In this document: positions 8,797 through 16,754 of the stretch, one piece after another
How the letters are laid out: every line of letters starts with the position of its first letter
Numbering within the stretch: the first letter of the stretch is position 1
Origin: Suilimivivens sp045586385
Lineage (GTDB): Bacteria > Bacillota > Clostridia > Lachnospirales > Lachnospiraceae
NCBI GenBank assembly: GCA_045586385.1
Contig: JAZNAE010000039.1
Location: 1 to 28,767, forward strand
DNA: 28,767 bases
Direction of reading: 5' to 3'
The notes under the pieces: model-generated
The model's input: only the letters and a program-made list of their open reading frames with translations
Database searches by the model: none
What the model was told of the DNA's origin: nothing
Program-made: the position numbers and the translations under genes

Positions 8797-9642
8797 GTGA
8801 AACAAAAGATAAAAAACTTTCATAGAGCGGTTATCCGCGAACTAAAAGAGAATAGAAATACATTTTTGGTATACACAGGACTGCGTTTTCTGGTATTTAT
8901 TGTTATGATTATGCAAATATTCAATAAAAACTATGAAAATGTTTTCTTGTGTATCTTAACGTTAATGTTAATGATAATGCCAAGTGTGATACAGGCAGCA
9001 TTTAAAGTGGAATTTCCCTCTCCGCTGGAAATTATTATCTTAATATTTATCTTTGCGGCTGAGATACTGGGTGAAATCAGTGCCTTTTATCTGAAGTTTC
9101 CGTATTGGGATACGATACTGCATACGCTCAATGGATTTTTATGTGCTGCAGTGGGATTTTCTCTTGTAGATATTATGAACCGGCAAAAAAAGATGCAATT
9201 TGAGTTATCACCTCTTTTTTCAGCAGTGGTAGCATTTTGTTTTTCTATGACAATCGGTGTATTGTGGGAGTTTTTTGAATTTGGTATGGATTGCATATGG
9301 CGATTGGATATGCAAAAGGATACTGTAGTTAATTCCATATCTTCCGTACTGTTTGATCCTTTACAAAGTAATCGTCCGATACAGGTGAATGATATTCAAA
9401 ATATGGCAATTAACGGAGAAAAAATAGATATTGCCGGTTATTTGGATATTGGTTTGTTTGATACCATGTATGACCTTATTGTTAACTTTATAGGGGCAAT
9501 TACTTTTTCCGTGATGGGTTATTTTTATATTAAACACCGCAACAGCAAATCAATTGTGGAAGGATTGGTGCCGGAGCCTTGGGCAGAAGAAAAGATTCTT
9601 CAAGAAAAGATTCTTCAAGAAAAAAAATATGATGAGAAATAG
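8797..9642 (+). CDS. Polytopic membrane protein (DUF2238/YjdF-like)
   Basis: This is a 281-residue integral membrane protein with about six to seven hydrophobic segments, roughly at residues 24-42, 47-68, 77-97, 106-128, 140-160 and 218-248. The conserved-looking motif WDTILHTLNGFL followed by GVLWEFFEFGMD resembles the DUF2238 (YjdF) family, whose function is unknown. It starts with GTG; GGAGA at 8786-8790 fixes this start. The charged C-terminus contains a tandem repeat of five residues (EKILQ EKILQ) encoded by two perfect 15-base units. It is followed by the PilZ gene about 100 bases later. Function is not known. Confidence 0.7.
   Translation: MKQKIKNFHRAVIRELKENRNTFLVYTGLRFLVFIVMIMQIFNKNYENVFLCILTLMLMIMPSVIQAAFKVEFPSPLEIIILIFIFAAEILGEISAFYLKFPYWDTILHTLNGFLCAAVGFSLVDIMNRQKKMQFELSPLFSAVVAFCFSMTIGVLWEFFEFGMDCIWRLDMQKDTVVNSISSVLFDPLQSNRPIQVNDIQNMAINGEKIDIAGYLDIGLFDTMYDLIVNFIGAITFSVMGYFYIKHRNSKSIVEGLVPEPWAEEKILQEKILQEKKYDEK
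9589..9618 (+). repeat. Two perfect 15-base tandem units inside a coding region
   Basis: The unit GAAAAGATTCTTCAA occurs at 9589-9603 and 9604-9618, followed by a degraded third start. It encodes EKILQ twice at the cytoplasmic tail of the membrane protein. Unit gain or loss keeps the frame, so the tail length could vary between strains. Confidence 0.85.
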
Positions 9643-9738
9643 TGGAAAAGATATTAATTTTATGCTAAGGTATAAAGAGGGGATTATATTTTTTGGAGGA
9701 ATGAGTATATAAACATTTAAGATGAGAGGGTTACAAAA

Positions 9739-10356
9739 GTGGCAAGCGGTATTAAATTAACATCCGTTAAAGAAGGAACACCTATTGTATTGGCCATAAG
9801 TAGTGAAGGTAAAGCACTTGAGATGGGAGGCAGTATCATCAAAATACTGCAGGATAATGTTGCTCTCATTTCCATTGATTTTGCAGGAACCCAGAAATTG
9901 AATTTCAATAATGTTAAAGTAGACATGGAGTGTATTACGGAAGAAAACATACCTGCAAAATGGTCTAATGTTAAAATTTTATTTTATCAAAATCAGTATG
10001 TTTTACGTGCTGATATGGACGGAAAGAAAAAGAACAGAAGAGAATGTTTCCGTGTAGGTGTATCCCATAGAGCTTTAATGAAAATGCCCGGGAAGGGACA
10101 AAGGGATGTCATGATTAAGGATATCAGTTTGTCCGGTTTTGCAATTACAGACAAGGATAAATCATTAAATCTTGCTGTAGGAGATCAATTAGCTGTTCAT
10201 TTTGAAGATTTAGGACATGTTTTAGATTTGATAGGCACAGTGGTGCGTGTTCAGGAGGAAGAAGATTTTATAATTTATGGATTACAGATTTGCAATATCT
10301 GTAAGGATTTATCCTCCTATATTTGTGTAAAACAAAGAAGTAATAAGTCAAAATAG
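9739..10356 (+). CDS. PilZ-domain c-di-GMP receptor
   Basis: This 205-residue soluble protein has a YcgR-like N-terminal beta domain (residues ~5-92) and a C-terminal PilZ domain. The two c-di-GMP binding motifs are present: RRECFR (R100, R101, R105) and DISLSG (D128, S130, G133). YcgR-type proteins slow flagellar rotation when c-di-GMP is high, so a motility role is the simplest guess, in line with the cheY and EAL genes in this window. The start is GTG, with GAGAGGG at 9724-9730 placed 8 bases upstream. The next gene begins 34 bases after the stop, so an operon with the DUF1624 gene is possible. Confidence 0.88.
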   Translation: MASGIKLTSVKEGTPIVLAISSEGKALEMGGSIIKILQDNVALISIDFAGTQKLNFNNVKVDMECITEENIPAKWSNVKILFYQNQYVLRADMDGKKKNRRECFRVGVSHRALMKMPGKGQRDVMIKDISLSGFAITDKDKSLNLAVGDQLAVHFEDLGHVLDLIGTVVRVQEEEDFIIYGLQICNICKDLSSYICVKQRSNKSK

Positions 10357-10390
10357 TAGGATTACCTAAAGCATCAGAAGGGGTCTTGGA

Positions 10391-11158
10391 ATGAAATTTC
10401 TATCAACAGTGAAATACGATGAAAGCAAAAGATATAACCTTTTGGATGTCATTCGTGGAATTACCCTTCTTAGTATGATAGCTTATCATGGAGCGTGGGA
10501 TTTAGTTTATATTTATGGTGTAAAATGGAGCTGGTATAAGGGCATGGGTGCTTATATTTGGCAGCAGAGTATTTGCTGGACATTTATTATATTGTCCGGC
10601 TTTTGCTTTTCCTTGGGACGAAGACCGTTAAAGAGGGGCCTTATGGTTTTTGGAGGAGGTCTGCTGGTATCCGTTGTTACGCTTATTTTTATGCCCCAAA
10701 ACAGGGTATTATTCGGTGTACTCACCATGACCGGTTCGGCGATGCTCCTTATGATACCCCTTGACAAGATGCTTAGAAAAGTTTTGCCGGAGATGGGAGC
10801 AATTATTAGTTTTGGATGCTTCTTACTTACAAGAAATGTAAATGACGGAATGTTGGGATTTGAGCAGTTCCGGCTTATGAGTCTTCCGGATACATGGTAT
10901 CGTAATATGGTTACGACTTATATTGGTTTCCCCTCTGCCGGTTTTTACTCTACGGATTATTTTTCTTTGTTTCCGTGGTTGTTTCTATTTGTGACAGGGT
11001 ATTTTATCTATGGAATATTCCAAAAAAGAAAGGTTTTTAACAGTTCTGTCTTAAAATGGAATTGTAAACCATTCAGTTTTCTGGGCAGAAACTCACTAGT
11101 TATTTATTTGTTGCATCAGCCTATAATATACGGTATATTGGCTCTTTTTTTTTATTGA
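10391..11158 (+). CDS. DUF1624 membrane protein (heparan-alpha-glucosaminide N-acetyltransferase-like)
   Basis: This is a 255-residue membrane protein with about seven hydrophobic helices. The N-terminus YNLLDVIRGITLLSMIAYHG and the C-terminal FLGRNSLVIYLLHQPIIYG are typical of the DUF1624 group related to human HGSNAT and, more distantly, acyltransferase-3 enzymes. The Arg and His of those segments are the likely functional residues. It may acylate an envelope sugar, but the substrate is unknown. The start has GGGG/AAGG purines about 10 bases ahead. It lies between the PilZ gene and the metal exporter gene, 63 bases before the latter. Confidence 0.8.
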   Translation: MKFLSTVKYDESKRYNLLDVIRGITLLSMIAYHGAWDLVYIYGVKWSWYKGMGAYIWQQSICWTFIILSGFCFSLGRRPLKRGLMVFGGGLLVSVVTLIFMPQNRVLFGVLTMTGSAMLLMIPLDKMLRKVLPEMGAIISFGCFLLTRNVNDGMLGFEQFRLMSLPDTWYRNMVTTYIGFPSAGFYSTDYFSLFPWLFLFVTGYFIYGIFQKRKVFNSSVLKWNCKPFSFLGRNSLVIYLLHQPIIYGILALFFY

Positions 11159-11221
11159 AAGAGTTTATCTGTCCGTGTTATACTATGAAAGTTCTTATTG
11201 TAAGCGTAAAAGGAGGAACTT

Positions 11222-12079
11222 ATGATTTTCCATGTCGTGGAACATACTTTATTGGACAGCATCAAATTGTTACCCTTTCTTTTTGTAACGTATTTGATAA
11301 TGGAATATATTGAACATAAAGCCGCTGATAAAACGCAGCATATGATAAAAAAGTCCGGAAAGATGGGTCCTTTCATTGGTGGTCTTTTAGGTGTAGTTCC
11401 CCAATGTGGTTTTTCTGCAGCAGCATCAAATTTATATGCAGGACGAATTATTACCATGGGAACTTTGCTCGCTGTTTTTTTATCCACATCTGATGAGATG
11501 TTGCCGATTTTGATTTCAGAGCAGGTAGCAATTCCGGTCATTATTAAAATACTGGCAGTTAAGGCACTGATTGGTGTGGCGGCGGGTTTTATCATAGATT
11601 TGTTCATAAGAAAAAAAACAGATAAAGAAGATCATCTGCGAATTGACTATATCTGCGATCATGAGCATTGCCATTGCAACGAAGGAAAAATTACAGTGTC
11701 GGCACTGCGTCACACGATTCAGATTTTTTTGTTTATTATATTGATTACCTTTATATTGAATATTTTGATAGAAACAATCGGTGAAGAGGCGTTAGCCGGA
11801 TTCTTAAGTGGTATGCCTATATTTGGTCCTATTGTGGCCGGAATCGTAGGATTAATACCAAACTGTGCTTCATCGGTAATTATAACACAGTTGTATCTTG
11901 AAGGAGTATTAAGTGCAGGTTCTATGATGGCAGGACTTCTTGTAGGTGCCGGAGTGGGTGTGTTGGTATTATTCAGAGTAAACGATAAGATAAAAGAGAA
12001 TATACAGATTACGTCATTACTTTACATGGTAGGAGTAATTGCAGGAATCATAATAGAAACAGCCGGTCTAGCATTTTAG
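11222..12079 (+). CDS. Putative heavy-metal (arsenic/manganese) exporter, ArsP_2-like
   Basis: This is a 285-residue membrane protein with about eight to ten hydrophobic segments in two related halves. Each half carries a Pro-x-Cys signature: GVVPQCGFSAAAS near residues 58-70 and GLIPNCASSVIIT near 217-229. Between the halves is a hydrophilic loop, YICDHEHCHCNEGK, able to bind a metal. This pattern fits the family annotated as arsenic efflux or putative 10-TM heavy-metal exporter; some relatives are called manganese transporters. The substrate cannot be decided here, and no ArsR-type gene or metal riboswitch is adjacent. AAAGGAGGAA precedes the ATG. A long hairpin covers its last codons. Confidence 0.75.
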   Translation: MIFHVVEHTLLDSIKLLPFLFVTYLIMEYIEHKAADKTQHMIKKSGKMGPFIGGLLGVVPQCGFSAAASNLYAGRIITMGTLLAVFLSTSDEMLPILISEQVAIPVIIKILAVKALIGVAAGFIIDLFIRKKTDKEDHLRIDYICDHEHCHCNEGKITVSALRHTIQIFLFIILITFILNILIETIGEEALAGFLSGMPIFGPIVAGIVGLIPNCASSVIITQLYLEGVLSAGSMMAGLLVGAGVGVLVLFRVNDKIKENIQITSLLYMVGVIAGIIIETAGLAF

Positions 12080-12092
12080 ACCGGCTGTTTCT
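12055..12092 (+). terminator. Strong hairpin overlapping the exporter stop codon
   Basis: A perfect 16-bp inverted repeat has arms 12055-12070 and 12077-12092 (core GAAACAGCCGGTCTA) and a 6-base loop. The TAG stop is the first part of the right arm. Only short T-runs follow, so it may also act as an RNA 3'-end stabiliser. Confidence 0.7.
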
Positions 12093-12227
12093 GTGAAAAA
12101 GGGGAATATAAAAAATTTAGAGTATGACGCTTTTGGTATAAATAAAATATAGCACTTTTGTCCTATTTTTGATATAATATAAATGCATGGAAATTGTATA
12201 AACCTATTTTTATAAGGGAGAAGGATG

Positions 12228-13103
12228 ATGCAGCATTTATTTGAGTATAGCGATACATTAAATTCACCGTATGAAACATTTCTGTTTGATACAACTGTTA
12301 CACCATTTCCGGTAAGACCTCATTGGCACTACTTTATGGAAATAATATATATGTATGAGGGAACAGGATTAATAGAATGTAACGGAAACAGTTATAAAGT
12401 GTCAGAAGGGGACTTGATAGTCTTTCATCCGGAAGCGATACATTCCATCTACGCAGAAAAGAACATGCCTTTAAAATTTGAGGTATTAAAATTTGATGTG
12501 AATAAACTTTATACAGAAAATATATATACACCTAAGATTCGTGTGTTATTATACAGCGCCAGTAAAAATCAGAATATCCCTATTTTCTTTTCGAAAGATG
12601 AAATAGATCATATTCAGGCAAAGAAAATCTTTGATGAGTGCAGAAAAGAACTTACAGAAAAAGATTACGGATATGATATTATTGTTCATGATAAAATTTG
12701 TAATTTGATGGTTCATTTGATCAGAATATGGAGAGAAAAGGGATTCCGTACAGATACAGCTACTTTCTATACGCAGGAGATAGATTCCATTCACTCTATA
12801 ACCGAGTACATAGATGCACATGCAGGAGAAGCTATCCGTGTGGAAGATTTGGCTGAAATGTGTAACATGAGTTATTCCTATTTTGCTAAGAATTTTAAGC
12901 AGTATTATGGGCGTTCCTGCAAGGAATATATTGAATTTATCCGTGTTTGTAAGGCGGAAGATCTGCTATTGTTTACGGATTTTGACTTGAGTTATATCAG
13001 TCAGGAAACCGGATTCTCAGACAGCAGTCATTTGATTAAAATATTTAAGAAATGGAAAGGAATTACTCCAAAGCAATATAAAATGCAGCATGCAAAGAAA
13101 TAA
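12228..13103 (+). CDS. AraC-family transcriptional regulator with cupin domain
   Basis: This is an AraC/XylS-type regulator of about 291 residues. The N-terminal half is a cupin (PVRPHWHYFMEIIYMYEGTG, then GDLIVFHPEAIHSI), the usual site for a sugar or other small ligand. The C-terminal ~100 residues carry two helix-turn-helix units (IRVEDLAEMCNMSYSYFAKNF and LSYISQETGFSDSSHLIKIFK) ending with GITPKQYK. Two ATGs lie in tandem at 12225 and 12228; AAGGGAG at 12214-12220 is better spaced for the second. TATAAT at 12173-12178 is a likely -10. It stands alone, so its target could be a distant sugar-use operon, possibly including the xylosidase; this link is a guess. Confidence 0.88.
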   Translation: MQHLFEYSDTLNSPYETFLFDTTVTPFPVRPHWHYFMEIIYMYEGTGLIECNGNSYKVSEGDLIVFHPEAIHSIYAEKNMPLKFEVLKFDVNKLYTENIYTPKIRVLLYSASKNQNIPIFFSKDEIDHIQAKKIFDECRKELTEKDYGYDIIVHDKICNLMVHLIRIWREKGFRTDTATFYTQEIDSIHSITEYIDAHAGEAIRVEDLAEMCNMSYSYFAKNFKQYYGRSCKEYIEFIRVCKAEDLLLFTDFDLSYISQETGFSDSSHLIKIFKKWKGITPKQYKMQHAKK

Positions 13104-13107
13104 AGAG

Positions 13108-13135
13108 TTGCAAGAATAGTTATTTATGATAAAAT
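13108..13135 (+). promoter_or_regulatory. Candidate promoter of the riboswitch-controlled operon
   Basis: TTGCAA (13108-13113) and TAAAAT (13130-13135) are 16 bases apart. The predicted start would fall a few bases before the first RNA hairpin at 13151. Confidence 0.5.
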
Positions 13136-13150
13136 TAGTATTTGGTAACA

Positions 13151-13409
13151 GGCGGGAAACCGCCAGCGCATATGGTACCGGCGATGAGCCGGTTTAATAA
13201 GGAACAATGTGAAAATCATTGACAGCTTACTCTGAGGTAAGGCGGATGATGAACTTCAGGTAGAAAGTACCCGCAAAGGGAAAGGGCTGCCGGCCATTGT
13301 ACAAGTTCTGTAGGAATGCAGAAAGTATGAGAAGGTAAGTTCATCAGATGAAACCAAGTCCTAAGACTTGCCATAAGCGTGCAAATCTGTTTCTTTGGTA
13401 GGAAAGAAA
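13151..13409 (+). ncRNA. Cobalamin (B12) riboswitch, divergent
   Basis: The leader before the DUF4430 gene folds like a cobalamin riboswitch. The first hairpin is GGCGG-GAAA-CCGCC (13151-13164). A closing helix joins 13167-13175 with 13371-13379, with one mismatch. A hairpin CCGGC/GCCGG (13178-13192) leads to TTTAATAAGGAA. Next comes CAATG-TGAAAAT-CATTG (13205-13221), then ACAG, corresponding to the core GGUGAAAAUCC...ACAG. A 9-bp helix joins 13248-13256 with 13337-13345 around a large variable insert. The B12-box-like segment AAGTCCTAAGACTTGCC (13356-13372) matches the consensus at most positions. Downstream, TTTCTTT (13390-13396) can pair with AAAGAAA (13403-13409) at the Shine-Dalgarno site, which suggests control of translation. 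Confidence 0.8.
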
Positions 13410-13421
13410 GGAGAAAATACT

Positions 13422-13820
13422 ATGACCAAAAAACAAAAAATTACCCTTGTGTCCGTCTTTGCGGCGATTCTTGTTGTAATCGGAGTAATTGCGGGCGTGC
13501 TTAATTATCGTGCTACACAGGAAGGCATGAAGGAGTTTCAAGTGGAGGTTGTTTCGGAAAGAGACAGTTACTCTGAGACCGTAGACTGTAAGTCGGATGC
13601 AGAATATCTGGGCGAGTTCTTAAGAACCTTTGAGGCTTGCGAATGGGAAGAGTCTGACTACGGTATTTACATCAAAGGTTTTGACGGCATGTTAGAAGAC
13701 ATTGACAACCAATACTGGTGGTGTGTTTCCGTAAACGGCGAAAGTGCCATGACAGGTGCGGACGAAATACCGATTATGGATGGAGATGTCTATAACTTCA
13801 CTTTAATGCAGGGGTGGTAA
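13422..13820 (+). CDS. DUF4430 membrane-anchored protein, likely B12-uptake accessory
   Basis: This is a 132-residue protein with a short positive N-terminus, one hydrophobic segment (about residues 7-29) and an exported domain of about 100 residues. That domain resembles DUF4430, a beta-grasp domain related to the C-terminal domain of vertebrate cobalamin carriers (intrinsic factor, transcobalamin). Typical features are DGMLEDIDNQYWWCVSVNGE and a final GDVYNFTLMQGW. There is no lipobox Cys, so it is held by an uncleaved helix. An in-frame GTG lies at 13395, but AAAGGAG at 13407-13413 sets the start at 13422. It follows a cobalamin riboswitch and ends one base before an ECF S-component gene, so a role in capturing B12 at the cell surface is a reasonable inference. 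Confidence 0.75.
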   Translation: MTKKQKITLVSVFAAILVVIGVIAGVLNYRATQEGMKEFQVEVVSERDSYSETVDCKSDAEYLGEFLRTFEACEWEESDYGIYIKGFDGMLEDIDNQYWWCVSVNGESAMTGADEIPIMDGDVYNFTLMQGW

Positions 13821-13821
13821 A

Positions 13822-14322
13822 ATGTCGGTAAAAAAGATGACAAGGATAGCGCTTTTAAGTGCTATCCTTTATGTGTCTAAAGTAGCACTTGAATTTATCC
13901 CTAATGTGGAAATTATTTCACTTCTTGTAATTCTTTACACGTTAGTGTTCGGAAAAGAAGCGTTTTTGATAGTGACAGTATTTAATATGTTTGAACTTAT
14001 TCAGTGGGGATTCGGAACCTGGTGGATCAGTTATCTGTATGTATGGCCTTTGCTTTGCCTTGTCACCTTGTTGCTTAAAAAATGGCTAAAGGAAGAGTTT
14101 GTTATCTGGAGTATCGTATCCGGTGGATTTGGACTTATCTTTGGCAGTTTGTTTGCAATTTTGTATCTTGTGATTGATCCTTCTTATGCTCTTGCTTATT
14201 GGATTAGCGGGTTGCCCTGGGATGTATGGCATGGAGTGTGGAATTTTGTATTAATGCTGGTTTTAGGGAAACCGCTTTATTTTGTCTTAAACAAGATGAA
14301 AACCTCTGTTCAAATCGACTGA
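13822..14322 (+). CDS. ECF transporter S component, probably for cobalamin
   Basis: This is a 166-residue membrane protein with about five to six hydrophobic helices, the size and layout of the substrate-binding S subunit of energy-coupling-factor vitamin transporters. The N-terminal helix (KMTRIALLSAILYVSKVALE) is the usual start, and a run of aromatic residues (QWGFGTWWISYLYVWPL) may line the binding site. No ATPase or EcfT gene is nearby, so it would share a common energising module encoded elsewhere. Tight coupling to the DUF4430 gene (one base apart) and the riboswitch upstream point to cobalamin or a precursor as substrate. The sequence alone does not prove this. Confidence 0.78.
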   Translation: MSVKKMTRIALLSAILYVSKVALEFIPNVEIISLLVILYTLVFGKEAFLIVTVFNMFELIQWGFGTWWISYLYVWPLLCLVTLLLKKWLKEEFVIWSIVSGGFGLIFGSLFAILYLVIDPSYALAYWISGLPWDVWHGVWNFVLMLVLGKPLYFVLNKMKTSVQID

Positions 14323-14377
14323 AATTAGGTATGATAGAAAAGAAAAAAGTGCTGACAGGCGATAAAGGAGATACAAA

Positions 14378-15337
14378 ATGAAAATCGTTATTTTGGAGCG
14401 TAACAGTGTAGGAACCGATGTATCGGTAGAGGCTCTTGGTAAGTATGGAGAGCTAATTATCCATCGCAATACTACAGCATCGGAAGTAGCAGGGCGTGTA
14501 AGGGAAGCCGATATTATTATTGCAAATAAGGCGCCTTTAAATGCAGATACTTTAAAAGATGCGGAAAATGTAAAGTTGATTTGCGAGTTTGCTACAGGCT
14601 ATGACAATGTAGATTTGAATTATTGCAAAGAAAGAGGCATTAAGGTTGCCAATGTAGTAAATTATTCTACGGATGCGGTGGCGCAGCATACCTTTGCGTT
14701 GTGTTTCTATATTTTAGAAAAATTGCGTCATTATGATGATTATGTAAAATCCGGTGAGTATGCGGCGCAGGATCGTTTTTCGAATTTTGATCTTCCTTAT
14801 ACAGAGCTTGCAGGAAAGACATGGGGTATTATCGGAATGGGTAACATCGGCCGTAAAGTAGCGCAGATTGCAGAGGCTTTCGGATGTAAGGTGATTTTCC
14901 ATTCTGTTACCGGAAAGAGTCAGTGCAAAGAATACGAGCAGGTAGATTTTGATACTTTGCTTGCACAGTCCGATGTTCTTTCCCTTCACTGTCCGCTCAG
15001 TGATATTACCAGAAATCTGATTGATTTAGATGCTCTTAAGAAGATGAAAGAAACAGCTATCTTAATTAATGTGGCAAGAGGTCCCGTAGTAAATGATGCA
15101 GACCTTTATACAGCGCTTACAGAAAATATGATTTTGGGGGCAGGACTTGATGTGACAAGTACAGAACCGATGAAGGACAGTAATCCGCTCAGTAAATTTA
15201 TGGATAGCAACAGGCTCATTATTACCCCGCATATGGCGTGGGCAAGTATTGAAGCCAGAAACAGGGTGGTATCTGAGACCTGTAAGAATATTGAAGCATT
15301 TTTAAACGGTGAAGAGAGAAATATTGTAAATAAATAG
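14378..15337 (+). CDS. D-2-hydroxyacid dehydrogenase
   Basis: This is a 319-residue NAD(P)-dependent D-2-hydroxyacid dehydrogenase of the glycerate/hydroxypyruvate reductase group. The nucleotide fold is at GMGNIG (153-158). The catalytic set is R234 (NVARGPVV), E263 (LDVTSTEP) and H285 (TPHMAW). The end of the second beta strand reads VIFHSV, without the Asp that usually selects NAD, so NADP use is possible. The substrate is unknown: hydroxypyruvate, glyoxylate, pyruvate or a longer 2-oxo acid are all possible. AAAGGAG precedes the ATG. Its stop is 6 bases before the SAH deaminase gene, so the two genes are cotranscribed and may share a pathway. TATGAT at 14330-14335 is a possible -10. Confidence 0.88.
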   Translation: MKIVILERNSVGTDVSVEALGKYGELIIHRNTTASEVAGRVREADIIIANKAPLNADTLKDAENVKLICEFATGYDNVDLNYCKERGIKVANVVNYSTDAVAQHTFALCFYILEKLRHYDDYVKSGEYAAQDRFSNFDLPYTELAGKTWGIIGMGNIGRKVAQIAEAFGCKVIFHSVTGKSQCKEYEQVDFDTLLAQSDVLSLHCPLSDITRNLIDLDALKKMKETAILINVARGPVVNDADLYTALTENMILGAGLDVTSTEPMKDSNPLSKFMDSNRLIITPHMAWASIEARNRVVSETCKNIEAFLNGEERNIVNK

Positions 15338-15343
15338 GAGGCT

Positions 15344-16648
15344 ATGATGGGAATTGTTTTAAAAAATGTCCTGGCAATTCTTCCATGCGGAGAAAAGGAT
15401 GAAGTAAAGGAAACAAGCATTTATATTGAAAATGACCGGATTGCTGCAATTGGCGGGGCACCGGCTGGATTTGTGGAGGATAAGGTCATTGACGGAAAGG
15501 ATAAGCTGGTAATTCCCGGACTTGTAAATTGCCATACGCATTCTTATATGGCATTTATGCGCAATGTGGCAGATGATCTTTCCTTTATGGATTGGTTGTT
15601 TGGAACCATTGATCCCATTGAACAGCAGATGAGTGATGAAGATACTTATTGGGGTGCATGTCTTGCTATTTTGGAAATGATGAAAAGCGGTACCACATGT
15701 TTTAATGATATGCAGATGAACATTCATCAGACCACCAGAGCCGTAAAAGAATCCGGTATGCGTGCCGTAATCTCCAGAGGTCTTGTAGGAAGCGGCAATG
15801 ATGAAGCCGGACAGGTCCGCCTGGCACAGGCTTATGAAGAGAGAGATGCGGCAAAGGATTGCGACAGACTTACCTTTATGTTAGGGCCTCACGCACCTTA
15901 TACCTGTGATGACGGATTTATGCGGATTGTATCGGATGAAGCGAAGAAAAATAACATGAGAATTCATGTACATTTATCCGAAAGCGTCAGTGAAATAGAG
16001 CAGATTCAAGAAAAATACGGCTGCACACCCATTGAAATGGCTAATAATAACGGACTTTTTGATGTCCCTGCCATTGCAGCACATTGTGTGCAGGTAGATG
16101 ATAAGGATATTGCTATCTTAAAAGAAAAAGGAGTCAGCGTGGTCACCAATCCTGCCAGCAACATGAAGCTTGGTAACGGATTTGCACCCGTTGATAAAAT
16201 GATAGAGGCAGGGGTAAATGTGTGTCTCGGTACAGACGGAGCTGCATCCAATAACAGCCTGAATATGTTCCATGAACTGAGCCTGCTTACCCTGATTCAT
16301 AAAGGCGTAAATAAGACACCCCAGTGTGTCAGTGCAAGAGAAGGATTTAGAATTGCAACCATTAACGGAGCGAAGGCACTTGGGCTTGAAAAGGAAATCG
16401 GTTCCATTGAAGTAGGTAAAAAAGCTGACCTTGCAATCCTTAATTTAAATACACCTTCTCTGACACCCAGAAACAATCTGCTTGCGGGACTTTCCTATTC
16501 AGCAAACGGTTCGGAAGTAGAAACAGTTATTATTGATGGTAAAATCACTATGGAAAATCGAAAAGTATTGACCATGGATGAGGAGTTAGTGTATAAAAAA
16601 GTTAATGATATCATTGTCAGAATGGGTCTTGATAAAAAGGAGTATTAA
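15344..16648 (+). CDS. mtaD: 5-methylthioadenosine/S-adenosylhomocysteine deaminase
   Basis: This is a 434-residue amidohydrolase that should deaminate S-adenosylhomocysteine (SAH) and/or methylthioadenosine to the inosyl compounds. Metal ligands and active-site residues can be placed by comparison with Thermotoga TM0936: H64 and H66 (NCHTHSYM), H183 (GPHAPYT), H210 and E213 (HVHLSES), H247 (AAHCVQ) and D298 (LGTDGAASNN). Length and motif order are normal. It overlaps no gene but starts 6 bases after the dehydrogenase. Adenosylhomocysteinase follows 106 bases later, so the window encodes two consecutive steps on SAH. Other amidohydrolases such as guanine deaminase or chlorohydrolases share the fold, but motif and context favour SAH. 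Confidence 0.88.
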   Translation: MMGIVLKNVLAILPCGEKDEVKETSIYIENDRIAAIGGAPAGFVEDKVIDGKDKLVIPGLVNCHTHSYMAFMRNVADDLSFMDWLFGTIDPIEQQMSDEDTYWGACLAILEMMKSGTTCFNDMQMNIHQTTRAVKESGMRAVISRGLVGSGNDEAGQVRLAQAYEERDAAKDCDRLTFMLGPHAPYTCDDGFMRIVSDEAKKNNMRIHVHLSESVSEIEQIQEKYGCTPIEMANNNGLFDVPAIAAHCVQVDDKDIAILKEKGVSVVTNPASNMKLGNGFAPVDKMIEAGVNVCLGTDGAASNNSLNMFHELSLLTLIHKGVNKTPQCVSAREGFRIATINGAKALGLEKEIGSIEVGKKADLAILNLNTPSLTPRNNLLAGLSYSANGSEVETVIIDGKITMENRKVLTMDEELVYKKVNDIIVRMGLDKKEY

Positions 16649-16754
16649 GAACAGGCTGTTAATGAATCAAAATAAGTGATGATAGGACAGACGACCATCA
16701 CTATAATAAAAATTCGGCTGAATAAACTCAACTTATTTAATGGAGGAAATGTAA

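Noticed and set aside
13151..13380. Other structured RNA classes for this leader (T-box, lysine, c-di-GMP, RNase P, group II intron)
   Set aside because: None of their conserved cores is present, whereas the core and box of the cobalamin class can be aligned.
16668..16700. Hairpin AGTGATG/CATCACT before ahcY, considered as an SAM or SAH riboswitch
   Set aside because: Only one 7-bp stem in about 100 bases, without the conserved core of any known SAM/SAH riboswitch class.
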